DNA from: an uncultured Bacteroidota bacterium
Lineage (GTDB): Bacteria; Bacteroidota; Bacteroidia; Flavobacteriales; Flavobacteriaceae
Direction of reading: 5' to 3'
Assembly (NCBI GenBank): GCA_902523635.1
Contig: CABZAE010000002.1
Span: 78,608 to 142,607, forward strand
Length of the DNA stretch: 64,000 nt
Below, one piece after another: positions 56,062-64,000 of this stretch (its first letter is position 1; each line of letters begins with the position of its first letter). The translations under genes were made by a program, and so were the position numbers. The notes under the pieces were generated by a model, which was not told the DNA's origin, did not search any database, and worked only from the letters and a program-made list of their open reading frames with translations.

Positions 56062-57240
56062 ATGTTTTTTAATTTCAAAAACTTTTTAAAATCTCTGACT
56101 TTTATATTAATACTTTTTTTTGCAGTAATAGTTTCCTCAACTGTATCGTACTTTATTATTGATATTACTAATCAGAAAAAAAACTTAATGGATATCGAAG
56201 AGTATTCACCTATATCTTCTTTAGTTGTTCCTGAAAATCCAGTAAAAAAAGCAAAATTTCCATTTGTAGATGTACATAGTCATCAATGGAGAATGTCGAT
56301 GCAAGATTTATCTCCTTTAGTTGAGGAAATGGATAGTTTAAACATGAAGGTTTTGATAAATTTGAGTGGATCGGGAGCTGCAGCATTTTCAGGCAACCAA
56401 TCATTGATGGATTTAAACCTTCAAAAATCAGTTGAAAATGTAAAAAATAATTTTCCAAACAGATTTGGTGTTTTTGTCAATCTGGTATATGATAATATTG
56501 ATGAGCCTGATTTTTCCAAAAATATAGTAGAGTCATTAGAGAATGCCGTAGAATTGGGTGCGATTGGTTTAAAAGTTTACAAGGAACTGGGCTTAAATAC
56601 CAAAGATTCCAAAGGTGAACGAATAAAGGTAGATGATAAGAGACTTTCCGTTGTATGGGAAACATGTGCAAAATTAAACATTCCTGTTCTAATTCATTCT
56701 GGTGAACCCTCCCCTTTTTTTGATCCTATTGATAAATTTAATGAACGATTTTTACATGCAAGACAAAGACCCAGAAGTTTTAGACCTCCTGAAAAATATC
56801 CAACATTTGAAACTGTCATGGATGAGCAATATCGGATGTTTAAAAATAATCCAAAGACAATATTCTTAAATGCACATTTGGGATGGATGGGTAGTGATTT
56901 AGACAAGTTAGGAAGACATCTAGATAGTTTACCCAATGTGTACACTGAATTTGGAGCTGTTATTAATGAACTTGGAAGACAACCCAAAAGAGCAAGAAAA
57001 TTTTTTATTGATTACCAAGACAGAATTTTGTTTGGAAAAGATAGTTATAAAAAATCTGAATACGAGTTGTATTTCAGAGTATTAGAGACTGAAGATGAAT
57101 ATTTTGATTATTTTAGAAAAAGACATGGGCTTTGGAAAATGTATGGTCTCGGTCTTCCTGATGATGTGTTGAAAAAAATATATTATCAAAATGCTTTAAA
57201 AATTTTTCCATCCATTGATGAAAATTTGTTCAAAAATTGA
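56062..57240 (+). CDS. Membrane-anchored amidohydrolase
   Basis: The 392-residue protein starts with a membrane helix (about 12-35) and then an amidohydrolase-2 TIM barrel. Metal ligands fit VDVHSHQWR (His-x-His), LIHSGEPS (His), NAHLGWMG (His) and FGKDSYKK (Asp). The metal-dependent hydrolysis or decarboxylation substrate is unknown. It probably acts at the membrane, facing the periplasm if the helix is an uncleaved signal anchor. Confidence 0.8.
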   Translation: MFFNFKNFLKSLTFILILFFAVIVSSTVSYFIIDITNQKKNLMDIEEYSPISSLVVPENPVKKAKFPFVDVHSHQWRMSMQDLSPLVEEMDSLNMKVLINLSGSGAAAFSGNQSLMDLNLQKSVENVKNNFPNRFGVFVNLVYDNIDEPDFSKNIVESLENAVELGAIGLKVYKELGLNTKDSKGERIKVDDKRLSVVWETCAKLNIPVLIHSGEPSPFFDPIDKFNERFLHARQRPRSFRPPEKYPTFETVMDEQYRMFKNNPKTIFLNAHLGWMGSDLDKLGRHLDSLPNVYTEFGAVINELGRQPKRARKFFIDYQDRILFGKDSYKKSEYELYFRVLETEDEYFDYFRKRHGLWKMYGLGLPDDVLKKIYYQNALKIFPSIDENLFKN

Positions 57241-57310
57241 TTAAATCATTAATTGATATTTTTTGTTATTTAACTAATTTCTAATTAACTATGTATTTGT
57301 ATATTTCAAA

Positions 57311-58423
57311 ATGATTGTAGGAATCCCCAAAGAAATAAAAAATAATGAATTTAGAGTTGGTCTTACACCTTCGGGTGCCAACACTTTTATCCGAGATGGT
57401 CACACTGTATATCTGCAAAAGGGAGCAGGCATAGGCAGTGGATTTTCAGATGATTTATACACTAATGTAGGTGCTAAAATCCTTAATTCAATCGAAGAAA
57501 TCTACTCTTTATCTGAACTTATTATTAAGGTCAAGGAACCTCTTGAGGAAGAATACTCATTAATAAAAAAGGATCAAATAATTTATACTTTTTTTCATTT
57601 TGCATCCTCTAAAGCTCTAACTGAAGCAATGATTAAAAGTGAAGCTGTTTGTATCGCATATGAAACAGTTGAAAATATTGACAAAACTCTTCCCCTACTC
57701 ACACCAATGTCTGAAGTTGCTGGGAGAATGGCTGCTCAACAAGGTGCCAAATTCCTTGAAAAACCTCAATCTGGTTTTGGTGTTTTATTGGGTGGTGTTC
57801 CTGGTGTCAAACCCGCAAATGTATTAGTATTAGGAGGAGGTGTCGTGGGAACACAAGCTGCAAAAATGGCTGCTGGTTTAGGTGCTGATGTAACAATCTT
57901 TGATATTAGTTTGGAAAGGTTAAGGGAATTAGATGATATTATGCCTAAAAATGTAAAAACTCAATTTTCCAACTCTTACAACATTAAAGAGTCAATAAAA
58001 AATGCTCACCTGATCATAGGTGCTGTTCTAATTCCGGGAGCTAAAGCCCCAAATTTAATTACAAAACAGATGTTAAAAGTCTTAAGAAAAGGAACTGTTT
58101 TGGTTGATGTGGCAGTTGATCAGGGAGGATGTTTTGAAACAACACATCCAACTACGCATGAAAATCCAACTTACATAATAGACGATGTTCTTCATTACAG
58201 TGTTGCCAATATGCCTGGAGCAGTCCCTGCCACATCTACAGAGGCGCTAACGAACGCAACCATTTCAAGAGGGCTCTCTTTAGCCAATAAAGGATGGAAA
58301 AAAGCATGTTTAGAAGATGAATCATTAATGCTAGGCCTTAACATAATAAATGGAAAAATTGTTTACAAAGCAGTTGCAGACGCTTTTCAAATGAAATACA
58401 CCGAACTAAATTCGTTTTTTTAA
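57311..58423 (+). CDS. ald: Alanine dehydrogenase
   Basis: Ald interconverts alanine and pyruvate with NAD. At 370 residues it has the start IVGIPKEIKNNEFRVGL, IKVKEPLEEEY, Rossmann motif GGGVVGTQAA, and VDVAVDQGGCFET. Both lobes are complete and the length is normal. The IPNS-like gene starts one base after its stop. Weak TAnnTTT-type sequences lie upstream but none matches the promoter consensus exactly. Confidence 0.95.
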   Translation: MIVGIPKEIKNNEFRVGLTPSGANTFIRDGHTVYLQKGAGIGSGFSDDLYTNVGAKILNSIEEIYSLSELIIKVKEPLEEEYSLIKKDQIIYTFFHFASSKALTEAMIKSEAVCIAYETVENIDKTLPLLTPMSEVAGRMAAQQGAKFLEKPQSGFGVLLGGVPGVKPANVLVLGGGVVGTQAAKMAAGLGADVTIFDISLERLRELDDIMPKNVKTQFSNSYNIKESIKNAHLIIGAVLIPGAKAPNLITKQMLKVLRKGTVLVDVAVDQGGCFETTHPTTHENPTYIIDDVLHYSVANMPGAVPATSTEALTNATISRGLSLANKGWKKACLEDESLMLGLNIINGKIVYKAVADAFQMKYTELNSFF

Positions 58424-58424
58424 A

Positions 58425-59372
58425 ATGTCAGTAAACATACCCTCATTAGATTTAAGTCATTTTTTATCTAATGATAATTATGTTAAAAACAAATTTGTGA
58501 CTGATTTAGGAAGTGCATACGAGCAAATAGGTTTCATAGCTCTTAAAGGCCATTTTTTATCTAAAGAAAATACTGACCAAATTTATCGACAAATAAAACG
58601 TTTTTTTAATTTACCAATTGGTACTAAAAAAAAGTATGAGCTTGATGGTTTTGAAGGTCAAAGAGGTTACACCTCCTTTGGTAAAGAACATGCTAAGGGT
58701 AAGAAACAGGGAGATTTAAAGGAGTTTTGGCATTTTGGTCAGTATTTAGATGATCAAGACTATAACAAATATAAATATCCTAAAAACATATATGTTAAGG
58801 AAATTCCTGAATTTAATGAAGTCGGTAAATTAGTTTACCAATCACTAGAAAAAACTGCAATATATGTTCTTAAAGCAATATCTCTTTTTTTAGAATTGGA
58901 AGAAAATCATTTTGATAAATACGTAAGAAACGGAAACAGTATTTTGAGACCTATCCACTACCCTGCTATCAAATCCAAGCCTGTTGGTGCCGAAAGGGCT
59001 GCTGCCCATGGAGATATTAATCTTATAACATTGTTGATGGGTGCTCATGGAAAAGGTTTGCAAGTTCTAACGAATGATGGAAAATGGATAGATGCAATTG
59101 CTAAAGAGGATGAAATTATTATAAATGTAGGTGATATGTTATCAAGATATACAAACAATAAACTCAAATCTACAATACATAGAGTAGTTAATCCTCCAAA
59201 AAAATATTGGACCGAATCGAGATATTCGATTCCTTTTTTTCTTCACCCCGTTGGTTCAATGAGTTTAAATGTTTTGGACTCATGTATCGATGAAAATAAT
59301 CCCAAAAAGTATAAGGATATTAATGCAAACGAATTTTTAATTCAAAGATTAAAAGATATTGGAGTTTTATGA
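58425..59372 (+). CDS. Isopenicillin N synthase-like 2OG-Fe(II) oxygenase
   Basis: The 315-residue protein has the DIOX_N segment at the start and the facial triad of the 2OG-Fe(II) family: His and Asp in AHGDINLIT, His in STIHRVVNP, with 2-oxoglutarate-binding Arg-x-Ser in SRYSIPFF. IPNS-like proteins in marine Bacteroidota are common; the name does not mean penicillin synthesis. It overlaps the SUI1-family gene by four bases. Confidence 0.85.
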   Translation: MSVNIPSLDLSHFLSNDNYVKNKFVTDLGSAYEQIGFIALKGHFLSKENTDQIYRQIKRFFNLPIGTKKKYELDGFEGQRGYTSFGKEHAKGKKQGDLKEFWHFGQYLDDQDYNKYKYPKNIYVKEIPEFNEVGKLVYQSLEKTAIYVLKAISLFLELEENHFDKYVRNGNSILRPIHYPAIKSKPVGAERAAAHGDINLITLLMGAHGKGLQVLTNDGKWIDAIAKEDEIIINVGDMLSRYTNNKLKSTIHRVVNPPKKYWTESRYSIPFFLHPVGSMSLNVLDSCIDENNPKKYKDINANEFLIQRLKDIGVL

Positions 59373-59704
59373 TGAAAAAATTCAAATCTTTAGATGATCT
59401 TAAATCTTTAATTCCTGAAAATTTTCAGTCTGAAAATGATACACAAAGAGAACCAAAACCAATTAACCAAAATTTAGAAGCTCACTATTCAATAAAAGGA
59501 AGGTCAGGAAAGCCTGTAACAATTATTAAGGGCTTTAAAGGTGATTTATCTGAGATTAAAAAATTAAGTAAATTATTAAAGAATCATTGCAATGTTGGAG
59601 GATCTGTCAAAAACTTTGAAATAATTATACAGGGGAACAATAGAGAAAAGATCATCTCATATTTAGAAAAAAGGGGGCATTTCGTAAAAAAAGTCGGTGG
59701 TTAG
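59369..59704 (+). CDS. SUI1/YciH-family translation initiation factor
   Basis: The 111-residue protein has a SUI1/eIF1 domain at about 41-111: SGKPVTIIKGFKGDLSEIKK and GSVKNFEIIIQGNNREKI. YciH-like proteins help select initiation codons or restrict initiation under stress. A low-complexity linker (about 16-40) precedes the domain. The start is ATG 59369 or 59372; ATGATGA leaves both open. A stem-loop follows its stop. Confidence 0.88.
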   Translation: MMKKFKSLDDLKSLIPENFQSENDTQREPKPINQNLEAHYSIKGRSGKPVTIIKGFKGDLSEIKKLSKLLKNHCNVGGSVKNFEIIIQGNNREKIISYLEKRGHFVKKVGG

Positions 59705-59721
59705 TTTAAAAATTACTAGCC
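59699..59721. other. Stem-loop between SUI1 and DUF805 genes
   Basis: GGTTAGT and ACTAGCC pair over seven bases with one T-G wobble around a nine-base loop, between two convergent genes. There is no T run after it, so it is a weak terminator candidate or a 3'-end stabiliser. Confidence 0.3.
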
Positions 59722-60231
59722 CTCATGATCATCCTTGTCTATTTCAGAATTTTTTAAAGCAAGAAAGAAGAAAATGGCAATTGTAATTATGGACATTGGT
59801 GTTTTCAGAAAAGATAATGATGATAAAATTCCTAAACCAATTGCATCTGCAAAAATTTCAATTGCAACATATATTCCGAAGATATTGTTACGATTATCAA
59901 AAAATAATGCTGAGATTCTCTTATATGCAGTTGCTAAACTAAACCAAATAGCTGGTAAGAATGCTAACAAAATAGAAAATAACCATCCTGTTGAAACATA
60001 AGACCAAAGTTCGGATAGAAATTCATCAGGATTTTCTTCAATTTTTTCAATTGCTGATTGATCAAAACTTTCGGGGTTGTTAACATCAATAATACCCTCA
60101 CCAATCATGTAACTCGAGATGAGCGAAACAAAAACTATAAGCCCTGGAATAGATAAAAGTAAGGTAAAAAGAATACGTAAAAAATACGTAGTACCACTAA
60201 TTGTACCTGAAAATTGAAAAAACTTTAGCAT
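59716..60231 (-). CDS. DUF805 membrane protein
   Basis: The 171-residue protein fits the DUF805 pattern: an N-terminal ISGTTYFLRIL, membrane segments at about 15-42, 80-100 and 115-135, and a loop with YKRISALFFDNRNN. It lies in the inner membrane with unknown function. The C-terminus is charged (KDDHEG). It stands downstream of the small YbjQ operon on the same strand. Confidence 0.75.
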   Translation of the reverse strand: MLKFFQFSGTISGTTYFLRILFTLLLSIPGLIVFVSLISSYMIGEGIIDVNNPESFDQSAIEKIEENPDEFLSELWSYVSTGWLFSILLAFLPAIWFSLATAYKRISALFFDNRNNIFGIYVAIEIFADAIGLGILSSLSFLKTPMSIITIAIFFFLALKNSEIDKDDHEG

Positions 60232-60274
60232 AACTTTTCTTTACAAGATAAAAAAAAACATTCTTCTAAACTAC

Positions 60275-60421
60275 CTAGTTGTTTCTTTTGTCAAACTTTT
60301 CATTTTTTGATTTTGAAAATCTATTAACAATTGCAGCAACGACTAACCCTATACATACTATCCAAAAAATAAATTTTAAAAACATAGCTAGTGTAGATAG
60401 TTTTTTAATTGAGTCAAACAT
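60275..60421 (-). CDS. 48-residue single-pass membrane peptide after ybjQ
   Basis: This small frame is not in larger gene lists. It runs from ATG 60421, directly after the ybjQ stop (TAAATG), to a TAG at 60275-60277. A hydrophobic stretch (about 12-32, MFLKFIFWIVCIGLVVAAIV) is followed by a basic tail FSKSKNEKFDKRN. This is the profile of a single-pass small membrane protein. Tight coupling to ybjQ suggests a joint role. The function is unknown. Confidence 0.6.
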   Translation of the reverse strand: MFDSIKKLSTLAMFLKFIFWIVCIGLVVAAIVNRFSKSKNEKFDKRNN

Positions 60422-60736
60422 TTATTCAAAAGTTACTGCAGTTCCGTATGCAAGGACCTCAGCTGCACCTTGAGAAATAACAGAGGTCATAAACCTTACA
60501 TTAACAACACCATCGGCATTATTTTTTTTTGCATCTTCGATCATTCTAGATAATGCCTGTTCTCTTGAATCAGCTTGGAGTTTGGTATATTCTTCTATTT
60601 CTCCTCCAATAAAATTTTTAATTGCAGCAAAAACATCTTTGGCTGCATTTCTGGCCCTAACCGTCGAACCTCTGGCTATTCCAACAATTTCTTTAATTTT
60701 TTTGTTTGGAACGGTTTCAGTTGTAGATATAATCAT
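60422..60736 (-). CDS. YbjQ family protein
   Basis: The 104-residue protein matches the YbjQ/heavy-metal-binding family (PF01906): IVGIARGSTVRARNA near residue 18, a Leu/Gln-rich helix with DSREQALSRMIEDAKKNNAD and GAAEVLAYGTAV at the end. Despite the family name, metal binding is not evident from Cys or His content. A 48-residue membrane peptide starts one base after its stop. Confidence 0.85.
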   Translation of the reverse strand: MIISTTETVPNKKIKEIVGIARGSTVRARNAAKDVFAAIKNFIGGEIEEYTKLQADSREQALSRMIEDAKKNNADGVVNVRFMTSVISQGAAEVLAYGTAVTFE

Positions 60737-60772
60737 GAATTTTTTATTTAAAGTTAATAAAACTACCTAAAC

Positions 60773-61441
60773 TTAAACCCATTTGACCGGATCAAAACCT
60801 TTTTCTATTAAATATTTATTTGATTTACTGAAATGTTTATTTCCAAACCATAGACCTCGGTTTGCACTTAATGGAGAAGGATGTCCTGATTCCAATATTA
60901 GATGTTTTGATTTATCTATCAAAAAACGTTTCTTTTTTGCATAATTTCCCCATAACATAAAAACTATATTATCTTTTTTTTCTGAAATAACTTTTATTAC
61001 ATTGTCGGTAAATATTTCCCATCCTTTATTTGCATGACTTGCAGGATTATTTTCTCTGACAGTTAATACGGAGTTAAGTAACATAACACCTTGTTTCGCT
61101 AAGTCAACAAAATCACCATTTGTTCTTTTTTTGCAATTTAAATCAGTCGACATCTCAATTAAAATATTTTGAAGTGATGGTGGATTAATATTTTTTTCAT
61201 GGACAGAAAAACATAGTCCATTTGCTTGTCCATAACCGTGATATGGATCTTGTCCAATAATAACTACTTTGGTGTTTGTAAAATCACAGTTATCAAATGC
61301 AGAAAAAATGAGATTTCCAGGGGGAAAGCATTTGTATTTTCCATATTCGTTTTTTACAAAATTAACTAACTTATCAAAGTATTTTTTTTCAAACTCTGAA
61401 TCAAGTAATTCTTTCCAACTTTTGGATATATTAACCTTCAA
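60773..61441 (-). CDS. ung: Uracil-DNA glycosylase
   Basis: Ung removes uracil from DNA. The 222-residue protein has the water-activating motif GQDPYHGYGQANGLCFSV and the minor-groove loop HPSPLSANRGLWFG, with KHFSKSNKYL at the end. Length is normal. It diverges from mutS2, with 38 bases between starts. Confidence 0.96.
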   Translation of the reverse strand: MKVNISKSWKELLDSEFEKKYFDKLVNFVKNEYGKYKCFPPGNLIFSAFDNCDFTNTKVVIIGQDPYHGYGQANGLCFSVHEKNINPPSLQNILIEMSTDLNCKKRTNGDFVDLAKQGVMLLNSVLTVRENNPASHANKGWEIFTDNVIKVISEKKDNIVFMLWGNYAKKKRFLIDKSKHLILESGHPSPLSANRGLWFGNKHFSKSNKYLIEKGFDPVKWV

Positions 61442-61479
61442 CTAAAATTTTTAATTTTACCCTCAAAATATAAATTACT

Positions 61480-63633
61480 TTGCCAATTCCCAATAAAACA
61501 TTAGAAGATTTAGAATTTAACTCAGTTATAAATAATATATCAGCTTTTTGTGTTACTGAGATTGGAAAAGAAAAGATTATGTCACTCAAGCCTTCTTTAT
61601 CTTTTGACAAAATCTTTTTTGATTTAAATCTAGTTTATGAATATTTAAACTCATTGGACAACCAAAATAATTTTCCAAATCACGGATTTGAAAGTATTAA
61701 AAAAGAACTTAAAGTTTTACGAGTTGAAAACAGTCAATTGGAAATAGAATCCTTTAGAAAAATTAAACATATTTGTGAACTTACATTTGCTCATGTTAAG
61801 TTCTTAAAAAAGTTTAAGACTTACTACCCTAGTATTTTTTCATTATCTGAAAAAATTAATGTTGAAAAACATATTCTTAGTGAGATATCCAGAATAATTG
61901 ACAAGTTTGGATTCATTAAAGACAATGCTTCAAATGATTTGTTAATGGTGAGGAAAGAAATAATTGTGTCGAGATCTAAAATTGTTCAAACTTTTGCTTC
62001 TGCCCTTTCCAAATTCAATAGGTTAGGTTTCTTAGATGAAATAAACGAATCCACAATTGACAATAGACGAGTTTTGGCTGTTAAGTCTATGTACAGAAAG
62101 AAAATTAAAGGACAAATGATGGGAAGCTCTAAAACAGGAGGAATTGTCTACATAGAACCCGAAGAAACATTGATTCAAAGCAGAAAACTTCAGGATTTAT
62201 TATATGACGAGGAACATGAGATAAAGAAAATTTTGAAGGATTTGACTAATTATTTAAGACCTTTCCACAATAATTTAGAAATTTACCAATCTTATCTATC
62301 AGAGATCGATTTTATATATTCAAAATCTAAATATGCCAAAGAAATTAATGCGGTTCTACCATTAATTGTTCAAGAAAAAAAACTTGCACTTAAAAATGCA
62401 TTTCATCCACTACTCTACTCTTCTAATAAAAAACAGAAAATAAAAACCTATCCGCAAACAATTAAAATTGATGAACAAAACAGAATTATTGTTATTTCTG
62501 GTCCAAATGCTGGTGGTAAAAGTATTACCCTAAAGACCATTGGTTTATTACAGTTAATGGTTCAATCTGGAATTCTTGTTCCAGTTGATCCAAAAAGTGA
62601 ATTTTGTATATTTAATACTATACTTTCTGACATTGGTGATAACCAATCTATTGAGAACCAATTAAGTACTTACAGCTACAGACTGAATAATATGAATGAT
62701 TTTTTATCAAAATGCGATAACAAAACCATGTTTTTAATAGATGAGTTCGGAACTGGATCTGACCCTGAGCTTGGAGGAGCTTTGGCTGAAGTTTTTTTAG
62801 AGGTTTTTTACAATCGAAAAAGTTTTGGTGTAATAACTACTCACTACTCAAATTTAAAGCTTTTTGCGGCTGAGTTACCGTTCATGTCTAATGCTAATAT
62901 GGAATTTGATGATAAAACACTTAAACCAACATTTAATTTAGTTGTCGGAGATGCAGGAAGCTCTTTTACATTTGAAGTAGCGCAAAATAATGGTATTCCA
63001 ATAGATTTAATAAAAAAAGCAAAGAAAAAAATAGATTCTGGAAAAATTCGGTTTGATGAGAGTATTTTAAAACTTCAAAAACAAAGATATAAGTTAGACA
63101 CCACAACAAAATCTTTGCTTGAAGAAGAGGAAAAATTTAAAAAAGAAAATGAAAAGTTAAACATCACCAATAAAAAGATAAAATTAAAATTGATTAACTA
63201 TCAGGAGCTTTTTGACAGTAACAAGAGAATGATAACAGTCGGAATGAAATTAAATCACATAGCCGATAAATATTTTGAGAATAATAAAAAAAGATTATTG
63301 GTAAAAGACTTAATCAACCTGGTAAATACTTTAAATTCAAAAAAGAAAAAAAGTAATATTATTCAAAGAAAGATTAAAGAAAAAATTAAAAAGAGAATAA
63401 CTAAACAGGTGGATAAAGATCTAAACATTTTAAAGAACCAAAATGTAAAAAAGAAACCCAATAAAAATAAAATTACTTACGCATCTCATTCATTTACAGT
63501 TGGTGACATAGTAAGAATTCAAGAAAGTATTTCATTAGGAACAATTGAAAAAATAGAGAAGAAAAAAGCTACAGTAAATTATGGTAATTTTACAACAAAA
63601 GTTGATTTGTCTAAACTTGAACTTGCAAAATGA
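61480..63633 (+). CDS. mutS2: MutS2-family ATPase without Smr domain
   Basis: The 717-residue protein has the MutS core and ATPase: P-loop SGPNAGGKSIT (about 345), FLIDEFGTGSDPELGGALAE (Walker B), and TTHYSNLK. A long coiled coil (about 540-660) and a KOW-like C-terminal end VGDIVRIQES follow. It stops without the Smr nuclease domain seen in many MutS2 proteins. The start is TTG 61480, because the next in-frame Met is about 30 codons later, inside the conserved N-terminal region. It overlaps the next gene as ATGA. Confidence 0.9.
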   Translation: MPIPNKTLEDLEFNSVINNISAFCVTEIGKEKIMSLKPSLSFDKIFFDLNLVYEYLNSLDNQNNFPNHGFESIKKELKVLRVENSQLEIESFRKIKHICELTFAHVKFLKKFKTYYPSIFSLSEKINVEKHILSEISRIIDKFGFIKDNASNDLLMVRKEIIVSRSKIVQTFASALSKFNRLGFLDEINESTIDNRRVLAVKSMYRKKIKGQMMGSSKTGGIVYIEPEETLIQSRKLQDLLYDEEHEIKKILKDLTNYLRPFHNNLEIYQSYLSEIDFIYSKSKYAKEINAVLPLIVQEKKLALKNAFHPLLYSSNKKQKIKTYPQTIKIDEQNRIIVISGPNAGGKSITLKTIGLLQLMVQSGILVPVDPKSEFCIFNTILSDIGDNQSIENQLSTYSYRLNNMNDFLSKCDNKTMFLIDEFGTGSDPELGGALAEVFLEVFYNRKSFGVITTHYSNLKLFAAELPFMSNANMEFDDKTLKPTFNLVVGDAGSSFTFEVAQNNGIPIDLIKKAKKKIDSGKIRFDESILKLQKQRYKLDTTTKSLLEEEEKFKKENEKLNITNKKIKLKLINYQELFDSNKRMITVGMKLNHIADKYFENNKKRLLVKDLINLVNTLNSKKKKSNIIQRKIKEKIKKRITKQVDKDLNILKNQNVKKKPNKNKITYASHSFTVGDIVRIQESISLGTIEKIEKKKATVNYGNFTTKVDLSKLELAK

Positions 63634-64000
63634 AAAATAAGAATATCATTTATTTTGATGGAGTTTGTGGCCTATGCAATTCCTTTGTTAGGTTATTATT
63701 GAAAATCGATAAAAAATATAAATTGAAATTCACCACCCTTCAGGGAAAAACAGGGCAAGAATTGTTAAAAAAAATTCACCTTCATCAATCAGATTTTGAC
63801 ACAGTAATTTTTCAAAAAAACGAACAAGTTTATACAAGGTCAACAGCTGTTTTTGAAATCTTCAAAACAGTTGGTGGATTTTGGAATTTTTTTTTAATTT
63901 TTAAAATTTTACCAACATCTTTTACTGATCACATTTACCGCCAGGTAGCCAAAAGAAGATTTAATCTTTTTGGCAAATTAGATCAGTGTGATATTTCAAT
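63630..64000 (+). CDS. DCC1-like thiol-disulfide oxidoreductase (3' truncated)
   Basis: The frame starts at an ATG overlapping the mutS2 stop and runs off the right edge, with about 123 residues visible. It begins FDGVCGLCNSFVRLLLKIDK, the C-x-x-C motif of DCC1/DUF393 proteins. YTRSTAVFEIFKTVGGFW and AKRRFNLFGKL also fit the family. It is probably a membrane-associated redox protein; the substrate is unknown. Coupling to mutS2 is by position only. Confidence 0.85.
   Translation, partial: MKNKNIIYFDGVCGLCNSFVRLLLKIDKKYKLKFTTLQGKTGQELLKKIHLHQSDFDTVIFQKNEQVYTRSTAVFEIFKTVGGFWNFFLIFKILPTSFTDHIYRQVAKRRFNLFGKLDQCDIS

Noticed and set aside
60279..60473. Plus-strand frame opposite ybjQ and the small membrane peptide
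   Set aside because: It is antisense to both, has no domain, and the minus-strand reading makes better sense.
1..64000. tRNA or rRNA genes, CRISPR arrays, insertion sequences and prophage
   Set aside because: Gaps between genes are short and none contains a cloverleaf, regularly spaced repeats, transposase motifs or phage genes that I could find by eye.

Overview
The window is a gene-dense, very AT-rich (about 30% GC by eye) stretch of a Bacteroidota chromosome, most likely a marine member of the Flavobacteriia. Lineage markers are an LpxC-FabZ fusion protein, the type IX secretion (T9SS) regulator PorX, a probable T9SS sorting tail at the left edge, DUF4834-YfhO pairing, serC-serA order, TAnnTTTG-type promoter elements, little Shine-Dalgarno signal and many tightly overlapping genes. 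I found no rRNA, tRNA, CRISPR array, insertion sequence or prophage. No stretch over 300 bases lacks a gene.

Layout. 1-2627: the end of a probable T9SS cargo protein, then a compact cassette with an unusual 50-residue peptide (Tat-like leader, short tail ending GDGWE), a PF14907-type nucleotidyltransferase and an HPr-kinase-like protein whose first ~75 residues resemble a PqqD/RRE fold. This RiPP-like cassette is the best candidate here for an undescribed system. 2640-6219 (minus): outer-membrane protein, acyltransferase-like protein and mnmE, linked by 4-base overlaps. 6308-13363 (plus): DUF4834, YfhO, methyltransferase, two glycosyltransferases and a flippase, a cell-surface glycan block. 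13360-20326: uvrA, an ECF sigma factor, endonuclease III without its Fe-S cysteines, bcp, a conserved protein of unknown function and an MBL hydrolase. 20321-26149 (minus): esterase, a dihydroorotase homologue without its metal ligands, TIGR02757, a LolD-type ATPase and a CBM9/DUF5916 barrel. 26227-31412: msrA, serine biosynthesis (serC, serA), an acyl-CoA reductase and ychF, the last two fired from face-to-face promoters. 31511-35982: topoisomerase IV. 35987-43529: lipoprotein, HTH regulator with operator-like repeats, M14 peptidase, Lrp regulator, PEP carboxylase, aroB and proline dehydrogenase.

43524-52149: tsaE and porX face the lipid A operon lpxD-lpxC/fabZ-lpxA, which continues into efp, sucD, fabG and a prohibitin. 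52179-54897 (minus): a lipoprotein sulfatase and a pentameric ligand-gated ion channel homologue. 55004-64000: cold-shock-domain protein, DUF2911, amidohydrolase, alanine dehydrogenase, 2OG-Fe(II) oxygenase, SUI1 factor, DUF805, YbjQ with a 48-residue membrane peptide, ung, mutS2 and a DCC1-like oxidoreductase cut by the right edge.

Most genes are housekeeping: envelope building (lipid A, surface glycan, lipoprotein export), DNA repair and topology, and central metabolism. Seven genes can only start at TTG. Function calls rest on reading motifs, not on database searches.
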